DNA of 64,000 nt from Cohnella rhizoplanae (lineage in GTDB: Bacteria; Bacillota; Bacilli; Paenibacillales; Paenibacillaceae), in NCBI RefSeq assembly GCF_948329515.1, contig NZ_CAOJCN010000008.1, forward strand, positions 62,001 through 126,000, in the 5' to 3' direction. Each line of letters opens with the position of its first letter. The first letter of the stretch is position 1. Below the pieces are notes generated by a model. The model ran no database searches, was not told the origin of the DNA, and saw only the letters and a list, made by a program, of their open reading frames with translations. The translations under genes and the position numbers were made by a program. This document shows positions 25,953-34,471 of the stretch, piece by piece.

Positions 25953-27557
25953 CTATCCGATGTTGTTCACGTACTTGCTGGGCGGAATCCCCATGTATTT
26001 CTTGAAGCACTTGCCGAAATAGTTGGCGTCCGCATATCCGACCCGGGCCGCTACGGCCTGGATGACCTGCTCTCCCCGGTCGAAGAGCTCCTTTGCTTTC
26101 ATGATCCGCGTTTCGGTCAGATAGTCATTAATGGTGACGGTCGTTTCCTTTTTGAACACAAAGCATAGGTGATTGTAATTCATATGCACGCTCTTGGCGA
26201 TATCTTCGATTCGCAGCTCTTCATTTCCATAATGGCTCGCTATGTACGCTTTAACCTCTTCGATGACCTTGGCGGATCGATTCGGTTTTCGGCGGTGCGC
26301 ATGGTCCATTACTTTCAAGATTAAGGCACGTATCCAGCTTTCCAGCTCGCCCAAGGTCTTCATTTGCTGGACATGCTGAAGCATGTCGGGCTGCGTCGTG
26401 TGCCTGAAGACATCCTCGAGGCCTTGAGACGATTCGGCTAAAAACTCTACGCACGTCGAGACGATCTCCATGCCGGCGAGCAGCAGCATCTCGATCGAGG
26501 CTTGCTTGGCGCGCACATGCTCGAAAAAAGCCGCAAGCCACTCCTCCGTCACGGACAAGTTGCCGATGCGCATGCACATCAGCAAACCGCTTCTTTTTTC
26601 CACCGGGAACAAACTGACGTTCATGCCGGCTTCAGCTGCTTTGGCATAAGTGAATACCTCGTTGCCCCCCATAACGAACCTGCGCTTCAACGCAAGCAGC
26701 GCTTCCTTGTAAGAAACCGAAATCGACGCCCACGATCGGCAGCCGCTCCCGATTCCGATCGTTGCCGAGAACGGCAAGTCTTGAACCTTGTTACGAATCT
26801 CTCTGCACAGCGATTCTACCCCGTTGCACGAGTCGTCCGGCGATCCGACGACGATAACCAAGCGGTCTTCGTAGTCGCGGCACACGGCGCATTGATATAC
26901 GCTCTCCATCTCGCGCACCGCGATCTCCTGGACGACGGCCTTGCGCCTCAGCAGCTCCTCTTCGCGGTTCCAATCGTCGCAAGGATCCAAATCGACCACG
27001 ACCGCCAGATAGTAAGGGCCCTCCACCTGGATCCCCAAGTAGGCTAAGCGGTCCTGTCCGGGCGCCGATACCGCGTGGCCGTTGCCCTGCAGCAAGCCGT
27101 TCAGCGCTTGCTCCTTCAATACAGGCAAGCTTTCCCTCGCTTGCTTCCGCAGATCCTCAAGCTCCATCCGGGCCAGGCGTTCCGTACTGATCTGTTCCTT
27201 CATGTCCATCAGCGAGCTCCGCAGCTCTCCCTCGTCAATGGGCTTCAGCACATAATCGAATACGCCCAGATGCACGGCTTGTCTGGCATAGACAAATTCG
27301 CTGTGCCCCGACAGCACCATGAATTTCGTTCTTTGATCGCACTGCTTGGCTTTTTGTATAAATTCGATGCCGTTCATAATCGGCATATTCATGTCGACCA
27401 GAACGACGTCCGGCTTCAGCTCGGGCATGAGCTCCAGCGCTTCGGCGCCGTTTTTGGCTTCCCCCGCGATTTGAAAGCCAAGCTCCGTCCACGGCAGCGA
27501 AATCTTCAGGGCTTGCCTGAAGTAATATTCATCGTCTACGATAAGCACCTTGTACAT
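25953..27557 (-). CDS. YesN-type response regulator with AraC DNA-binding domain
   Basis: 534 aa. The receiver domain (1-120) has the acidic pair D8/D9, the phosphoacceptor D55 (VVLVDMNMPIMNG) and K106 in YVLKPIDE. A long middle region (about 130-420) is typical of YesN proteins. The C-terminal ~105 residues form a double HTH AraC domain (LRIEDIAKSVHMNYNHLCFVFK ... VAARVGYADANYFGKCFKKY). It is transcribed after the histidine kinase with a 68-bp gap and precedes the ABC transporter operon, its likely target. Confidence 0.92.
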   Translation of the reverse strand: MYKVLIVDDEYYFRQALKISLPWTELGFQIAGEAKNGAEALELMPELKPDVVLVDMNMPIMNGIEFIQKAKQCDQRTKFMVLSGHSEFVYARQAVHLGVFDYVLKPIDEGELRSSLMDMKEQISTERLARMELEDLRKQARESLPVLKEQALNGLLQGNGHAVSAPGQDRLAYLGIQVEGPYYLAVVVDLDPCDDWNREEELLRRKAVVQEIAVREMESVYQCAVCRDYEDRLVIVVGSPDDSCNGVESLCREIRNKVQDLPFSATIGIGSGCRSWASISVSYKEALLALKRRFVMGGNEVFTYAKAAEAGMNVSLFPVEKRSGLLMCMRIGNLSVTEEWLAAFFEHVRAKQASIEMLLLAGMEIVSTCVEFLAESSQGLEDVFRHTTQPDMLQHVQQMKTLGELESWIRALILKVMDHAHRRKPNRSAKVIEEVKAYIASHYGNEELRIEDIAKSVHMNYNHLCFVFKKETTVTINDYLTETRIMKAKELFDRGEQVIQAVAARVGYADANYFGKCFKKYMGIPPSKYVNNIG

Positions 27558-27625
27558 GACAGAACCTCCTGTTTCACCGCTCAGCGCGTGTGGTCAATCT
27601 GTTCGTCTCATGGAAAACGCGGACG

Positions 27626-29422
27626 TTAATAATGTCTGAGAGGCAAAACGATCGTAACCTTCGTGTAGGAGCCGAATTCGCTTTCTACCCTCAGCCCGTA
27701 TCGGTCTCCGTACAGCATTCGGATCCGATGAGATACGCTCCTGATTCCAAATCCGCCTTCCTTGGATGCAGCCGTTCCTGTCATCAGCGCCTGGATTTGA
27801 TTCTCATTCATGCCCACCCCATTATCGAATATCTCGATTTGCAGTTCCTCGCCGACTCGCCGTCCGCCGATGCGTACGAATCCTTTTTCGTTTTTCATCT
27901 TCAGACCGTGATAGATGGCATTCTCCACGATGGGCTGCAATGTCAGCTTCGGAATGGAATAAAACAGGATGTCTTCGTCGATTTCCATGGTATACGTCAT
28001 ATACTCCACATAACGGAGCTGCTGGATTTCCATGTAGCTTGCCGTTAAACGCATTTCGTCCTTAATGGAGATGATATCATTCCCGTTGCTTAACGAGATT
28101 TTATAGAAATCCGCCATATACTGGGCCGCGGTGATAGCTTCCTTTCCCATGTTCAGCTTGATGAGCGAGATGATGGTTACGACCGTATTGTAAAAAAAAT
28201 GAGGCTTGATTTGAGATTGCAGCAATTTAAACTCCATTTCGGCCTTCATCTTCTGTTTTTCCGTATTCTCGACCATAAGAGCTTCGATGCGGTCCATTAA
28301 ATTGTTGAAGCCGTCGCTTAAATATCCGATCTCATCCCTAGATTGGTATGCGCTTCTGACATGCATCTTTCCCGTTCGAATCTCCCGCATCGTCTTGGCA
28401 AGACGGAAGATAGGGCGTGTTATCGAGCGAGACAGCAGAAAGGAAACGATCAAAGCGAGAAGCAGGCACACCGCGCCGATTCCAATGATCAACTGATTGA
28501 TTTTCTTTCGTTCCGACGTAATATCGTCGATGGGAACCGTACTGACGATCGTCCAATGCAGCGGCGTAAATCGTTGCGTGGATACCAGCATCCGTTCGCT
28601 TCCGCCGGCCTGCGTAAAGCTGACGTCTTTTTGCCCGAAGTCGGGGATGGATATGGAGAACGCCTCATTGAAATTACGGTACAGCAATTCTTTGTTTTTT
28701 GCGGAAATGATGTTGCCGTCCGAATCGAGAATATAAAATTGTCCGCCCTTGTAATTTTTCCCCTCCTCGTAGATCGAGGTGATCACGGCTTCTTTGACAT
28801 ATAAAAAAACGCGGCCGATCGTTTTTCCCGTATCTTTATGAACGACCGTCTTGGATACCGCGAATACGTTGTCCTCCCCTTCATACCGGAATTTGAACTT
28901 GATCAACCCCGTCCAGACGGGCAAGTAGGAACGATCCGCGGTCTCGTCGTCATCCCCGAAGAGGCGCGAGGCGTACTCGTTATCGGCAAATCCCACGTCC
29001 ACCCACTGCCGATTCGAGGTGAGAATGCTTACCGCTTTAATTTTGGTGTTCGGCTCTACGATATTGCTGATCGTCTCTGAGAGGACTTTGTTCATGGAGA
29101 GGTTGCTCAATCCCGTTACAGGCGTGCGCGCATCGGAATCGTTTTTCAGCAGATCGTTGTACAGCGCATTCTGCAACCGATAGTCGCTCGCCAGGATTTT
29201 AGAATAATCCTCGATCGTAGACAACAAGGTTTGCAGATTATTCTTGATGAGGACAAGCTCGCGCGAAGAACCGTTGACGGCCTTCCCGATAATGGCTTTT
29301 TGCGAGATCGTGTTGGTGAAGATCGCTTGCGTGGAGATAAAAAAGACAATGATCAGCAGGTTTGCGATAAAAATTTTATTTTTAATCGATATGCCGCCTA
29401 CATACATTGTAAACCCTTTCAT
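27626..29422 (-). CDS. YesM-type sensor histidine kinase
   Basis: 598 aa. First membrane helix about residues 15-36, extracellular dCache-like sensor region (about 40-305), second helix about 310-332, HAMP about 333-385, then a LytS/YesM-type His_kinase domain with the phosphorylated His near residue 407 in LQSQIKPHFFYNTV, and a HATPase_c domain with N, G1 and G2 boxes (VENAIYHGLK, IFDNGVGM, GFGIRSV). It phosphorylates the neighbouring YesN regulator. Start at ATG 29422; an internal ATG at 29407 preceded by AAAGGG is an alternative and would remove five residues. Confidence 0.92.
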   Translation of the reverse strand: MKGFTMYVGGISIKNKIFIANLLIIVFFISTQAIFTNTISQKAIIGKAVNGSSRELVLIKNNLQTLLSTIEDYSKILASDYRLQNALYNDLLKNDSDARTPVTGLSNLSMNKVLSETISNIVEPNTKIKAVSILTSNRQWVDVGFADNEYASRLFGDDDETADRSYLPVWTGLIKFKFRYEGEDNVFAVSKTVVHKDTGKTIGRVFLYVKEAVITSIYEEGKNYKGGQFYILDSDGNIISAKNKELLYRNFNEAFSISIPDFGQKDVSFTQAGGSERMLVSTQRFTPLHWTIVSTVPIDDITSERKKINQLIIGIGAVCLLLALIVSFLLSRSITRPIFRLAKTMREIRTGKMHVRSAYQSRDEIGYLSDGFNNLMDRIEALMVENTEKQKMKAEMEFKLLQSQIKPHFFYNTVVTIISLIKLNMGKEAITAAQYMADFYKISLSNGNDIISIKDEMRLTASYMEIQQLRYVEYMTYTMEIDEDILFYSIPKLTLQPIVENAIYHGLKMKNEKGFVRIGGRRVGEELQIEIFDNGVGMNENQIQALMTGTAASKEGGFGIRSVSHRIRMLYGDRYGLRVESEFGSYTKVTIVLPLRHY

Positions 29423-29749
29423 TTTGCGATAGCTTCCTTTCCCCGGAAGATCGGTAAGCGGTGTACTTTACAGTATTAGCAGAGGAGACCTGCCTGTCAA
29501 CTTGAATTTTGCCAGGGCGACGTTCGTCCTGGATTTTGACATTTTTCGCGCTTCCGCCATAAAAAGCCGCCGAGCGCTCCCGCGCCGGCGGCTTCGAAAT
29601 CTGACAGCGGGTTAAGACGGGAGACGAATAAAGAAAGGGCTGCCCGCGCAGGCACCATCCGGCGCCGCGCGAACACCCCTGCTCCCGCTGTATCTGTCAT
29701 CCTATACGAGCTTCCGAAGATCACCCTTGGGCGGGCATCCCCGGACTAG
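29423..29749. other. Gap between yerC-type gene and sensor kinase; two hairpins
   Basis: No gene seen. Beyond the yerC terminator (29564-29594) there is a second hairpin at 29512-29532 (CCAGGGCGA / TCGTCCTGG, 3-nt loop, one G-U) about 90 bp before the kinase start; on the plus strand it is followed by a T-rich tract. Its role is unknown; it may lie in the kinase mRNA leader. Confidence 0.4.
29564..29594 (-). terminator. Terminator of the yerC-type gene
   Basis: A perfect 9-bp stem AAGCCGCCG / CGGCGGCTT (13-nt loop) followed by a T-run on the minus strand. Confidence 0.75.
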
Positions 29750-30091
29750 CTATACCTTCTCGATCTCCGTCGCGTGCTCCGCTTCGTCGGCTACCTTGCC
29801 GAATCGGCCCAGACGGTCCAGCGTCAACTTGTAGCCGTCGTTGCCGTAGTTCAGACACCGCTTCACGCGCGAGATGGTCGCCGTGCTGGCGCCGGTCTCC
29901 GCTTCGATCTGGTTGTATGTCTGGCCCTTGCCGAGCATCCGCGCAACTTCAAGCCGCTGGGACAGCGATTGAATCTCGTTGACCGTACACAGATCGTCGA
30001 AGAAAACGTAGCACTCCTCCACGGACTTCAGTGTCAGAATCGCTTCGAACAATTGGTCGATCGACTTGTCGTTCAGCTTTTTCAGCTGCAT
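29750..30091 (-). CDS. yerC: YerC/YecD family TrpR-like DNA-binding protein
   Basis: 113 aa, matching the usual length (about 100) of the YerC/YecD family. The TrpR-like helix-turn-helix is clear: FFDDLCTVNEIQSLSQRLEVARM then GQTYNQIEAETGASTATISRVKR (about residues 30-78). GAGGTG lies 7 bp before the ATG. The family is related to TrpR, but its ligand and targets in Firmicutes are poorly defined. Monocistronic, with its own terminator. Confidence 0.85.
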   Translation of the reverse strand: MQLKKLNDKSIDQLFEAILTLKSVEECYVFFDDLCTVNEIQSLSQRLEVARMLGKGQTYNQIEAETGASTATISRVKRCLNYGNDGYKLTLDRLGRFGKVADEAEHATEIEKV

Positions 30092-30379
30092 TAAGGCACA
30101 CCTCAGTTTCTAACGAGTCGCTCCGTTGCGTAAACGGAGCATGAATGGCGGTTCACTCTATTGTACTGCGTTTGGTTAAGCAGTTCAACCGGCAACGTAT
30201 TCGCGCTTTACAGAGCTAAAATCGGGCGAATGCCGCAAAAATCCGAATCTGGGCGGGCATTCGTCCATTCGGCGCCGGGCCATCGCACATATGCTGTATC
30301 ATCGGACGCCGCCATAGGATCATCCTGCCCTGCGACATGGGCGGGCGCGGCGATCCAGAGCAGAGAAGGAAGTGATGGC

Positions 30380-30961
30380 ATGAACCGCATACCGTCTTCG
30401 TACAATCGCAATTGGAGCGGCGCCCCGGGGGCAGGCTTCCCCGTGCAGGGCGGCGGAGCCGGCTTCGACTCCTTCGGCACCCTGGACGGCTTCGGCGGCG
30501 CACCCGGCGCCGGCGGCTTCCCGGGTCTCGGCGGCGGAGCGGTCTCCGGACCGCCCGCGCTCTTCGGCGCAGCGCCGGTGCAGACCGTCGCGCAGGCGGC
30601 CGCGCCCGCCGCGAAGGGCGGCGGACTCAGCGCGCTGCTGAGCGCGGGCAATCTGGAGAACGTGAAGGGCTTCATCGACAAAATGGGCGGCATCGACGGC
30701 TTGCTGAGCAACATCGGCAAGATCCAGAAGATCATGTCCTCCGTCCAGCAGATGGCGCCGCTCATCAAGCTGTTCACGTCCAAGGGCAAGAAGTCCGCGG
30801 AGGCGGACGACGATGACGATGAATACGCATCGCGCCCGCGTCGCCGCCGTCGTCGCAGACGCTCGTCTCGCCGGCGCGCAGGCACCGGCGGCGGTTACGG
30901 CAGCCGTAGGCGGCGTACGGGCAGCGGCGCCAGACGGCGCTCGGGCAGCCGACGGCGATGA
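30380..30961 (+). CDS. YqfQ/VrrA-like protein with Gly-rich head and Arg-rich tail
   Basis: Start at ATG 30380 (MNRIPSSYN) with AAGGAAG about 7 bp upstream; the longer frame from 30161 adds 73 non-conserved residues. 193 aa: a Gly/Pro/Ala-rich head (1-90), an amphipathic central segment (about 95-140: LENVKGFIDKMGGIDGLL, IGKIQKIMSSVQQMAPLIKL), a short poly-Asp stretch (DDDDDE) and an extremely basic Arg/Ser/Gly tail. The layout (low-complexity head, Gln/Met-containing hydrophobic core, basic tail) resembles Bacillus YqfQ. Function unknown; the tail could bind nucleic acid or spore polymers. Low-complexity composition limits certainty. Confidence 0.6.
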   Translation: MNRIPSSYNRNWSGAPGAGFPVQGGGAGFDSFGTLDGFGGAPGAGGFPGLGGGAVSGPPALFGAAPVQTVAQAAAPAAKGGGLSALLSAGNLENVKGFIDKMGGIDGLLSNIGKIQKIMSSVQQMAPLIKLFTSKGKKSAEADDDDDEYASRPRRRRRRRRSSRRRAGTGGGYGSRRRRTGSGARRRSGSRRR

Positions 30962-31020
30962 GGCGGGCGGAGGCGACGCGCGCCGTGACGTTCTCCGCCG
31001 CCGGGCGGCTCTATCGCTTA

Positions 31021-31200
31021 TGGACCCAGGATCCGCTATTTCCGGTGATCGGCTCCGTTTTGCTCGATTTCGGACTCAGAATCCACTATTCCTGAGCCGA
31101 AGGCGCTTTTCGGTCGCTTTTGGCCCAGATAACGGATCCTGTGTCCGCAGCAGCGCCTATAACACGCCCATACGATAAAATAGCGGATACTGTGTTCGTT
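31021..31200. repeat. Repeat family D: four GGATCCGCTATT-type units, two in each orientation
   Basis: Cores AGGATCCGCTATT (31028) and AGAATCCACTATT (31078) are direct and 50 bp apart; ATAACGGATCCTGTG (31129) and AATAGCGGATACTGTG (31179) are the same core inverted and 51 bp apart. The flanks of the first two also match loosely (CGTTTTGCTCGATTTCGG / GCTTTTCGGTCGCTTTTGG). Non-coding, downstream of the YqfQ-like gene. Confidence 0.65.
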
Positions 31201-31239
31201 CTCCCGCTGCCCCCCCCCTCTTGCCCCACGCAAAGGCAA

Positions 31240-31325
31240 GGCCCCCGAGCGTTCTGACTCGGGGGCCAGCGTGATGAGTATGTATCCCCCAATATGTAAC
31301 GCTAACTAGCGCTATTTTGTTACAT
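31240..31325. other. Two hairpins in the 30962-31474 gap
   Basis: 31240-31267 is a perfect 10-bp stem (GGCCCCCGAG / CTCGGGGGCC, 8-nt loop) without a clear T-run. 31294-31325 is an interrupted palindrome (ATGTAAC ... GTTACAT) enclosing AGCGCT. Either could end transcription of the convergent genes. The rest of the gap (31326-31474) shows nothing. Confidence 0.45.
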
Positions 31326-31474
31326 TCTTCCCTAGGACGAGCCTAAGTATCGCCATATATGTTACTTCCGTCGTTCTCCCCCGCCACTTCCGACGCTCTC
31401 CCACTTACGGCACGCTTCCCCGCCGCGACACGACAAAGACCGCCCCAACCGGAGCGGTCCATGTCTCTAACAAC

Positions 31475-32422
31475 CTATGACTCGTACTCGGCGAACGGAT
31501 CCTCGATGACGATCCGCGCGGCCTCGGCGTCGCTGACGCCGGTGTACAGCGTCGCGGTGCCGTCGCCGTTGCGGCGCAGGCCGCCGCTGAAGAGCACGTC
31601 CTCAAGGTCCGGCCGCTTGGCAGGGCCTTCAGGGAACAGGCTGCGCGTCGCGATCAGCTTGAGCGGCGTATGCGCGCGCGTCGCCGGGTCGAACGCGAAC
31701 ACCATCGGGTAGTAGTGGCGGATGTTGCCGTAGTCCATCCAGGCGACATGCCCGAGCACGCCGAGCCTGCCGTTGTTCAGCACGTGGATCTCGTTGGCCC
31801 CGCCCCACTCGACCTTCAGGAATTGCCCCTGCAGCACCTCGGCGCCCGCCATCAGGTCCTCGGTCAGCTCGTCGAGATCCGAGATCTCGGCGTAGCCGAT
31901 CATCGCCCGCGCGTCGCCGACCGGCATCGGACGCGTGAATACGCCGATCCGGCCGTTCTGCTGGTCGATGAGGCGCACGTCCTTCATCGTCAGCGGACCC
32001 TGGGCGAACTCCCGCAGCTCGCGGACGCGGTAGCCCCGGTAGAACACCGTGCGCCACGTCGTCACGTAGTGGGGATCGTCCGGATCGAAGAACACCTGTA
32101 CGCCGCCGAGCACCAGCTCGCCGCGGACGAAGGTGAAGAACGGATCCTGCAGTTCCAGGACCGGAGCGCCTTCGCGCGGCGTCCATTTCCCGTTGCTTTC
32201 GACGAAAAACATAATGGAAGAACGCTCGCTCGCCCGGTCCTCGACCCGGCCCGCGATGACCCATTCCCCTTCGTCGAGGAACGGCGCGGTCACGTTGTAC
32301 ACGTCGCGTCTGCCCACTCCGCCGAAGATGAGTTTTTCGCCCCGGGCGTCCGTGCCTTTGAGCCGGAACTCCTTGAGCAGTTCAACGCATGATTTGGCTT
32401 TCTGTGCGGATGCTTGGATCAT
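31475..32422 (-). CDS. DUF1861 (MTP1) family protein, predicted beta-propeller
   Basis: 315 aa. The whole sequence fits the DUF1861 family: FGGVGRRDVYNVTAPF near the start, GRVEDRASERSSIMFF, a central QDPFFTFVRGELVLGGV, DDPHYVTTWRTVFYRG, and ANEIHVLNNGRLGVLGH with a C-terminal LEDVLFSGGLRR. These proteins look like five-bladed propellers related to the GH43/GH130 superfamily, but no activity is established. No signal peptide. Isolated transcription unit: GGAGG lies 11 bp before ATG 32422. Might act on mannosides like GH130, but this is inference only. Confidence 0.75.
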   Translation of the reverse strand: MIQASAQKAKSCVELLKEFRLKGTDARGEKLIFGGVGRRDVYNVTAPFLDEGEWVIAGRVEDRASERSSIMFFVESNGKWTPREGAPVLELQDPFFTFVRGELVLGGVQVFFDPDDPHYVTTWRTVFYRGYRVRELREFAQGPLTMKDVRLIDQQNGRIGVFTRPMPVGDARAMIGYAEISDLDELTEDLMAGAEVLQGQFLKVEWGGANEIHVLNNGRLGVLGHVAWMDYGNIRHYYPMVFAFDPATRAHTPLKLIATRSLFPEGPAKRPDLEDVLFSGGLRRNGDGTATLYTGVSDAEAARIVIEDPFAEYES

Positions 32423-32522
32423 AAGCGCGAATTCCTCCAGACTCCGTCCCTAGGAGAACACCATGTTTCTCTATATTGAATGTGGAAACGGCAACATTGG
32501 CGATTGCTGCGGCGCCTATTTT

Positions 32523-33518
32523 TTAATGAAACAGGCTCAATATGGCATATATCGCGGCTGCAAGCAAGGCAGAGATCGGGATCGTGATGATCCAGGTCAT
32601 GATGATCCTGCCGGCCATGTCCCAGCGGACGCTGGAAAACCGTTTCGCCGCCCCGACCCCGAGGATCGATGAAGTAATCGCGTGGGTCGTGCTGACGGGC
32701 AAATGCGTGAGCGTCGCGGTGAAAATGACCGCCGCCGAGCTTGCATCCGCCGCAAAGCCGTTGATCGGCTCGATCTTGAAAATCTTCGTGCCCATCGTCT
32801 TGATGATCTTCCAGCCGCCGACCGACGTGCCGAGCGCCATCGCGAGCGCGGCCGAGATCTTGACCCAGAGCGGCACGTCGAAGTTGTCCTGCCAACCGGC
32901 CGAGAACAACGCCAGCGTGATGATGCCCATCGCCTTCTGGGCATCGTTGGTGCCGTGGGTGAACGACTGGAGCGCAGCCGTCAGGATCTGGCCCGACCGG
33001 AATACCTTGTTCACGTGGTGAGGGCTTGTCCGCGCGAACAGATGCTTCAGCAGGAACATGATTATATACCCCAAAACGAACGCAATGATTGGCGAAATAA
33101 GCAGACCTATGACGATTGTCGAAAATCCGCTGGCGTTAATGCCGGACCAGCCCGCGGAAGCGACCGCCGCACCGGCGAGCGCGCCGATCAGCGCGTGCGA
33201 GGAGGAGGATGGGATCCCCTTCCACCAGGTGATCAGGTTCCAGATGATGGCCGCGATCAGCGTGGCGATGACGACCGTGAGGCCATGCTCGAGCTTTAAC
33301 GGATCCGCCACCTTGCCCCCGATCGTCTTGGCGACGCCGGTAAACATAAGGGCGCCGACGAGGTTCATGGTAGCCGCCATCAATATAGCCACGCGAGGCT
33401 TGAGCGCGCGGGTGGAGACCGAGGTCGCGATCGCGTTCGCCGTATCGTGGAAGCCGTTGATGAAGTCGAAACCCAGCGCCAGGATAACGATGATAACCAC
33501 TATTACTGTGAGATCCAT
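32523..33518 (-). CDS. pit: PiT-family inorganic phosphate transporter
   Basis: 331 aa, about ten membrane helices. The two PiT signature repeats are visible: GFDFINGFHDTANAIATSVSTRAL (about 17-40) and FTHGTNDAQKAMGIITLALF (about 186-205). Proton- or cation-coupled uptake of (metal-)phosphate at the inner membrane. It starts 26 bp after the stop of the DUF47 gene; the pair is a standard DUF47-PiT operon. Ribosome site is weak (AGGACTG), suggesting translational coupling. Confidence 0.93.
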   Translation of the reverse strand: MDLTVIVVIIVILALGFDFINGFHDTANAIATSVSTRALKPRVAILMAATMNLVGALMFTGVAKTIGGKVADPLKLEHGLTVVIATLIAAIIWNLITWWKGIPSSSSHALIGALAGAAVASAGWSGINASGFSTIVIGLLISPIIAFVLGYIIMFLLKHLFARTSPHHVNKVFRSGQILTAALQSFTHGTNDAQKAMGIITLALFSAGWQDNFDVPLWVKISAALAMALGTSVGGWKIIKTMGTKIFKIEPINGFAADASSAAVIFTATLTHLPVSTTHAITSSILGVGAAKRFSSVRWDMAGRIIMTWIITIPISALLAAAIYAILSLFH

Positions 33519-33544
33519 GCTTATTCAGTCCTGTCCCGGGCGCA

Positions 33545-34159
33545 TCAAGAATTGCGCATGATAATGGATTGCAGCGTGTTGGCGACATCCTCGCAGGAAT
33601 CCGTCGTCTGCTCGAGCCGCTCGTAGATTTCCTTGAGCTTGATCAGCTCGATCGGATCCTTCACGTTCAGGAACAGCGTCTTCACGCTCTCGCGAAGCAG
33701 ATCGTCGCCTTCGTTCTCCAGCTCGTTCAGCTTCACGCAGTGGGTCTGGATCGCGAGCAGCTTCTTCTGGCCCAGCAGATAGATCGCGGACTTGATCTCG
33801 ACAGCCGAACGGTGCAGGCAATCCGCGAATTTGCGGATGTTTCCGTCAGGTTTTTTCACATGGTACATATCGAAGCGGGAAGCGACGGCCTCGATGCCGT
33901 CCAGCACGTCGTCCAGCAGCTTGGTCAGCTCCAGAATGTCCTCGCGCTCGATCGGCGTGATGAACGTCTTGTTCAGCTCGGTAATGATCAGATGGGCGAA
34001 CTGGTCGCCGCGATGCTCGTAATCCTTCATTTCCTTGGAGAACGCGCTCGGGTCGGGAATTTCGCTATTGACGGCAGCCACGAACCGCTCGGTCGTCTCC
34101 ATGATCAGATCGGCCATATCCTCGAGCGTTTTAAAAAAAATGTCTTTTTTCCGGAACAC
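33545..34159 (-). CDS. DUF47 family PiT accessory protein (PhoU-like)
   Basis: Start set at GTG 34159 (VFRKKDIFFKTLEDM), with AAGGGG 7 bp upstream; a further upstream frame start at 34216 adds 19 unrelated residues. 204 aa of helical PhoU-like sequence with conserved MADLIMETTERF, EHRGDQFAHLIITELNKTFITPIEREDI and LLDDVLDGIEAVASRF. DUF47 proteins are encoded with PiT transporters and are thought to modulate them. First gene of the operon. Confidence 0.9.
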   Translation of the reverse strand: MFRKKDIFFKTLEDMADLIMETTERFVAAVNSEIPDPSAFSKEMKDYEHRGDQFAHLIITELNKTFITPIEREDILELTKLLDDVLDGIEAVASRFDMYHVKKPDGNIRKFADCLHRSAVEIKSAIYLLGQKKLLAIQTHCVKLNELENEGDDLLRESVKTLFLNVKDPIELIKLKEIYERLEQTTDSCEDVANTLQSIIMRNS

Positions 34160-34445
34160 GTTTAAGCCCCTTCTTTCACCAATGAATGCCTTGATTTGCC
34201 ATCGCTTCCAAACCATTACACGATCTTGACACGATTTGCCTTACATATTTTATCACAGCGGACAGGCATGGTATAGGGCCTGACAAACGGAGGTTTACGA
34301 TTAGTTTTGCCTCCCAGCCATCTTCTAATCCGCCCAGGCTTTCCGCCGCTTGCGCACGCTAGTATATTTATAACCATTGTGGACGGGTTTGCTTAAAAGG
34401 AGTTGAGGGTCGGCGTACCATTCGCTGAAAATAACCTTCTCGCGC
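34160..34445. other. Leader/promoter region of the DUF47-PiT operon
   Basis: No gene. An AT-rich stretch at about 34244-34255 (minus strand GATAAAATATG) is a possible -10 region, but no good -35 was found and no Pho-box array was recognised. Confidence 0.3.
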
Positions 34446-34469
34446 AAAAAGCCGCCACGGTAGCGGCTT
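34446..34469 (-). terminator. Terminator of the glycosyltransferase pair
   Basis: Minus strand AAGCCGC-TACCGTG-GCGGCTT followed by TTTG, immediately after the GT4 stop codon. Confidence 0.75.
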
Positions 34470-34471
34470 CG

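Noticed and set aside
34225..34256. Plus-strand promoter TTGACA-N17-TTTATC
   Set aside because: It points away from any plus-strand gene, and the -10 is poor.
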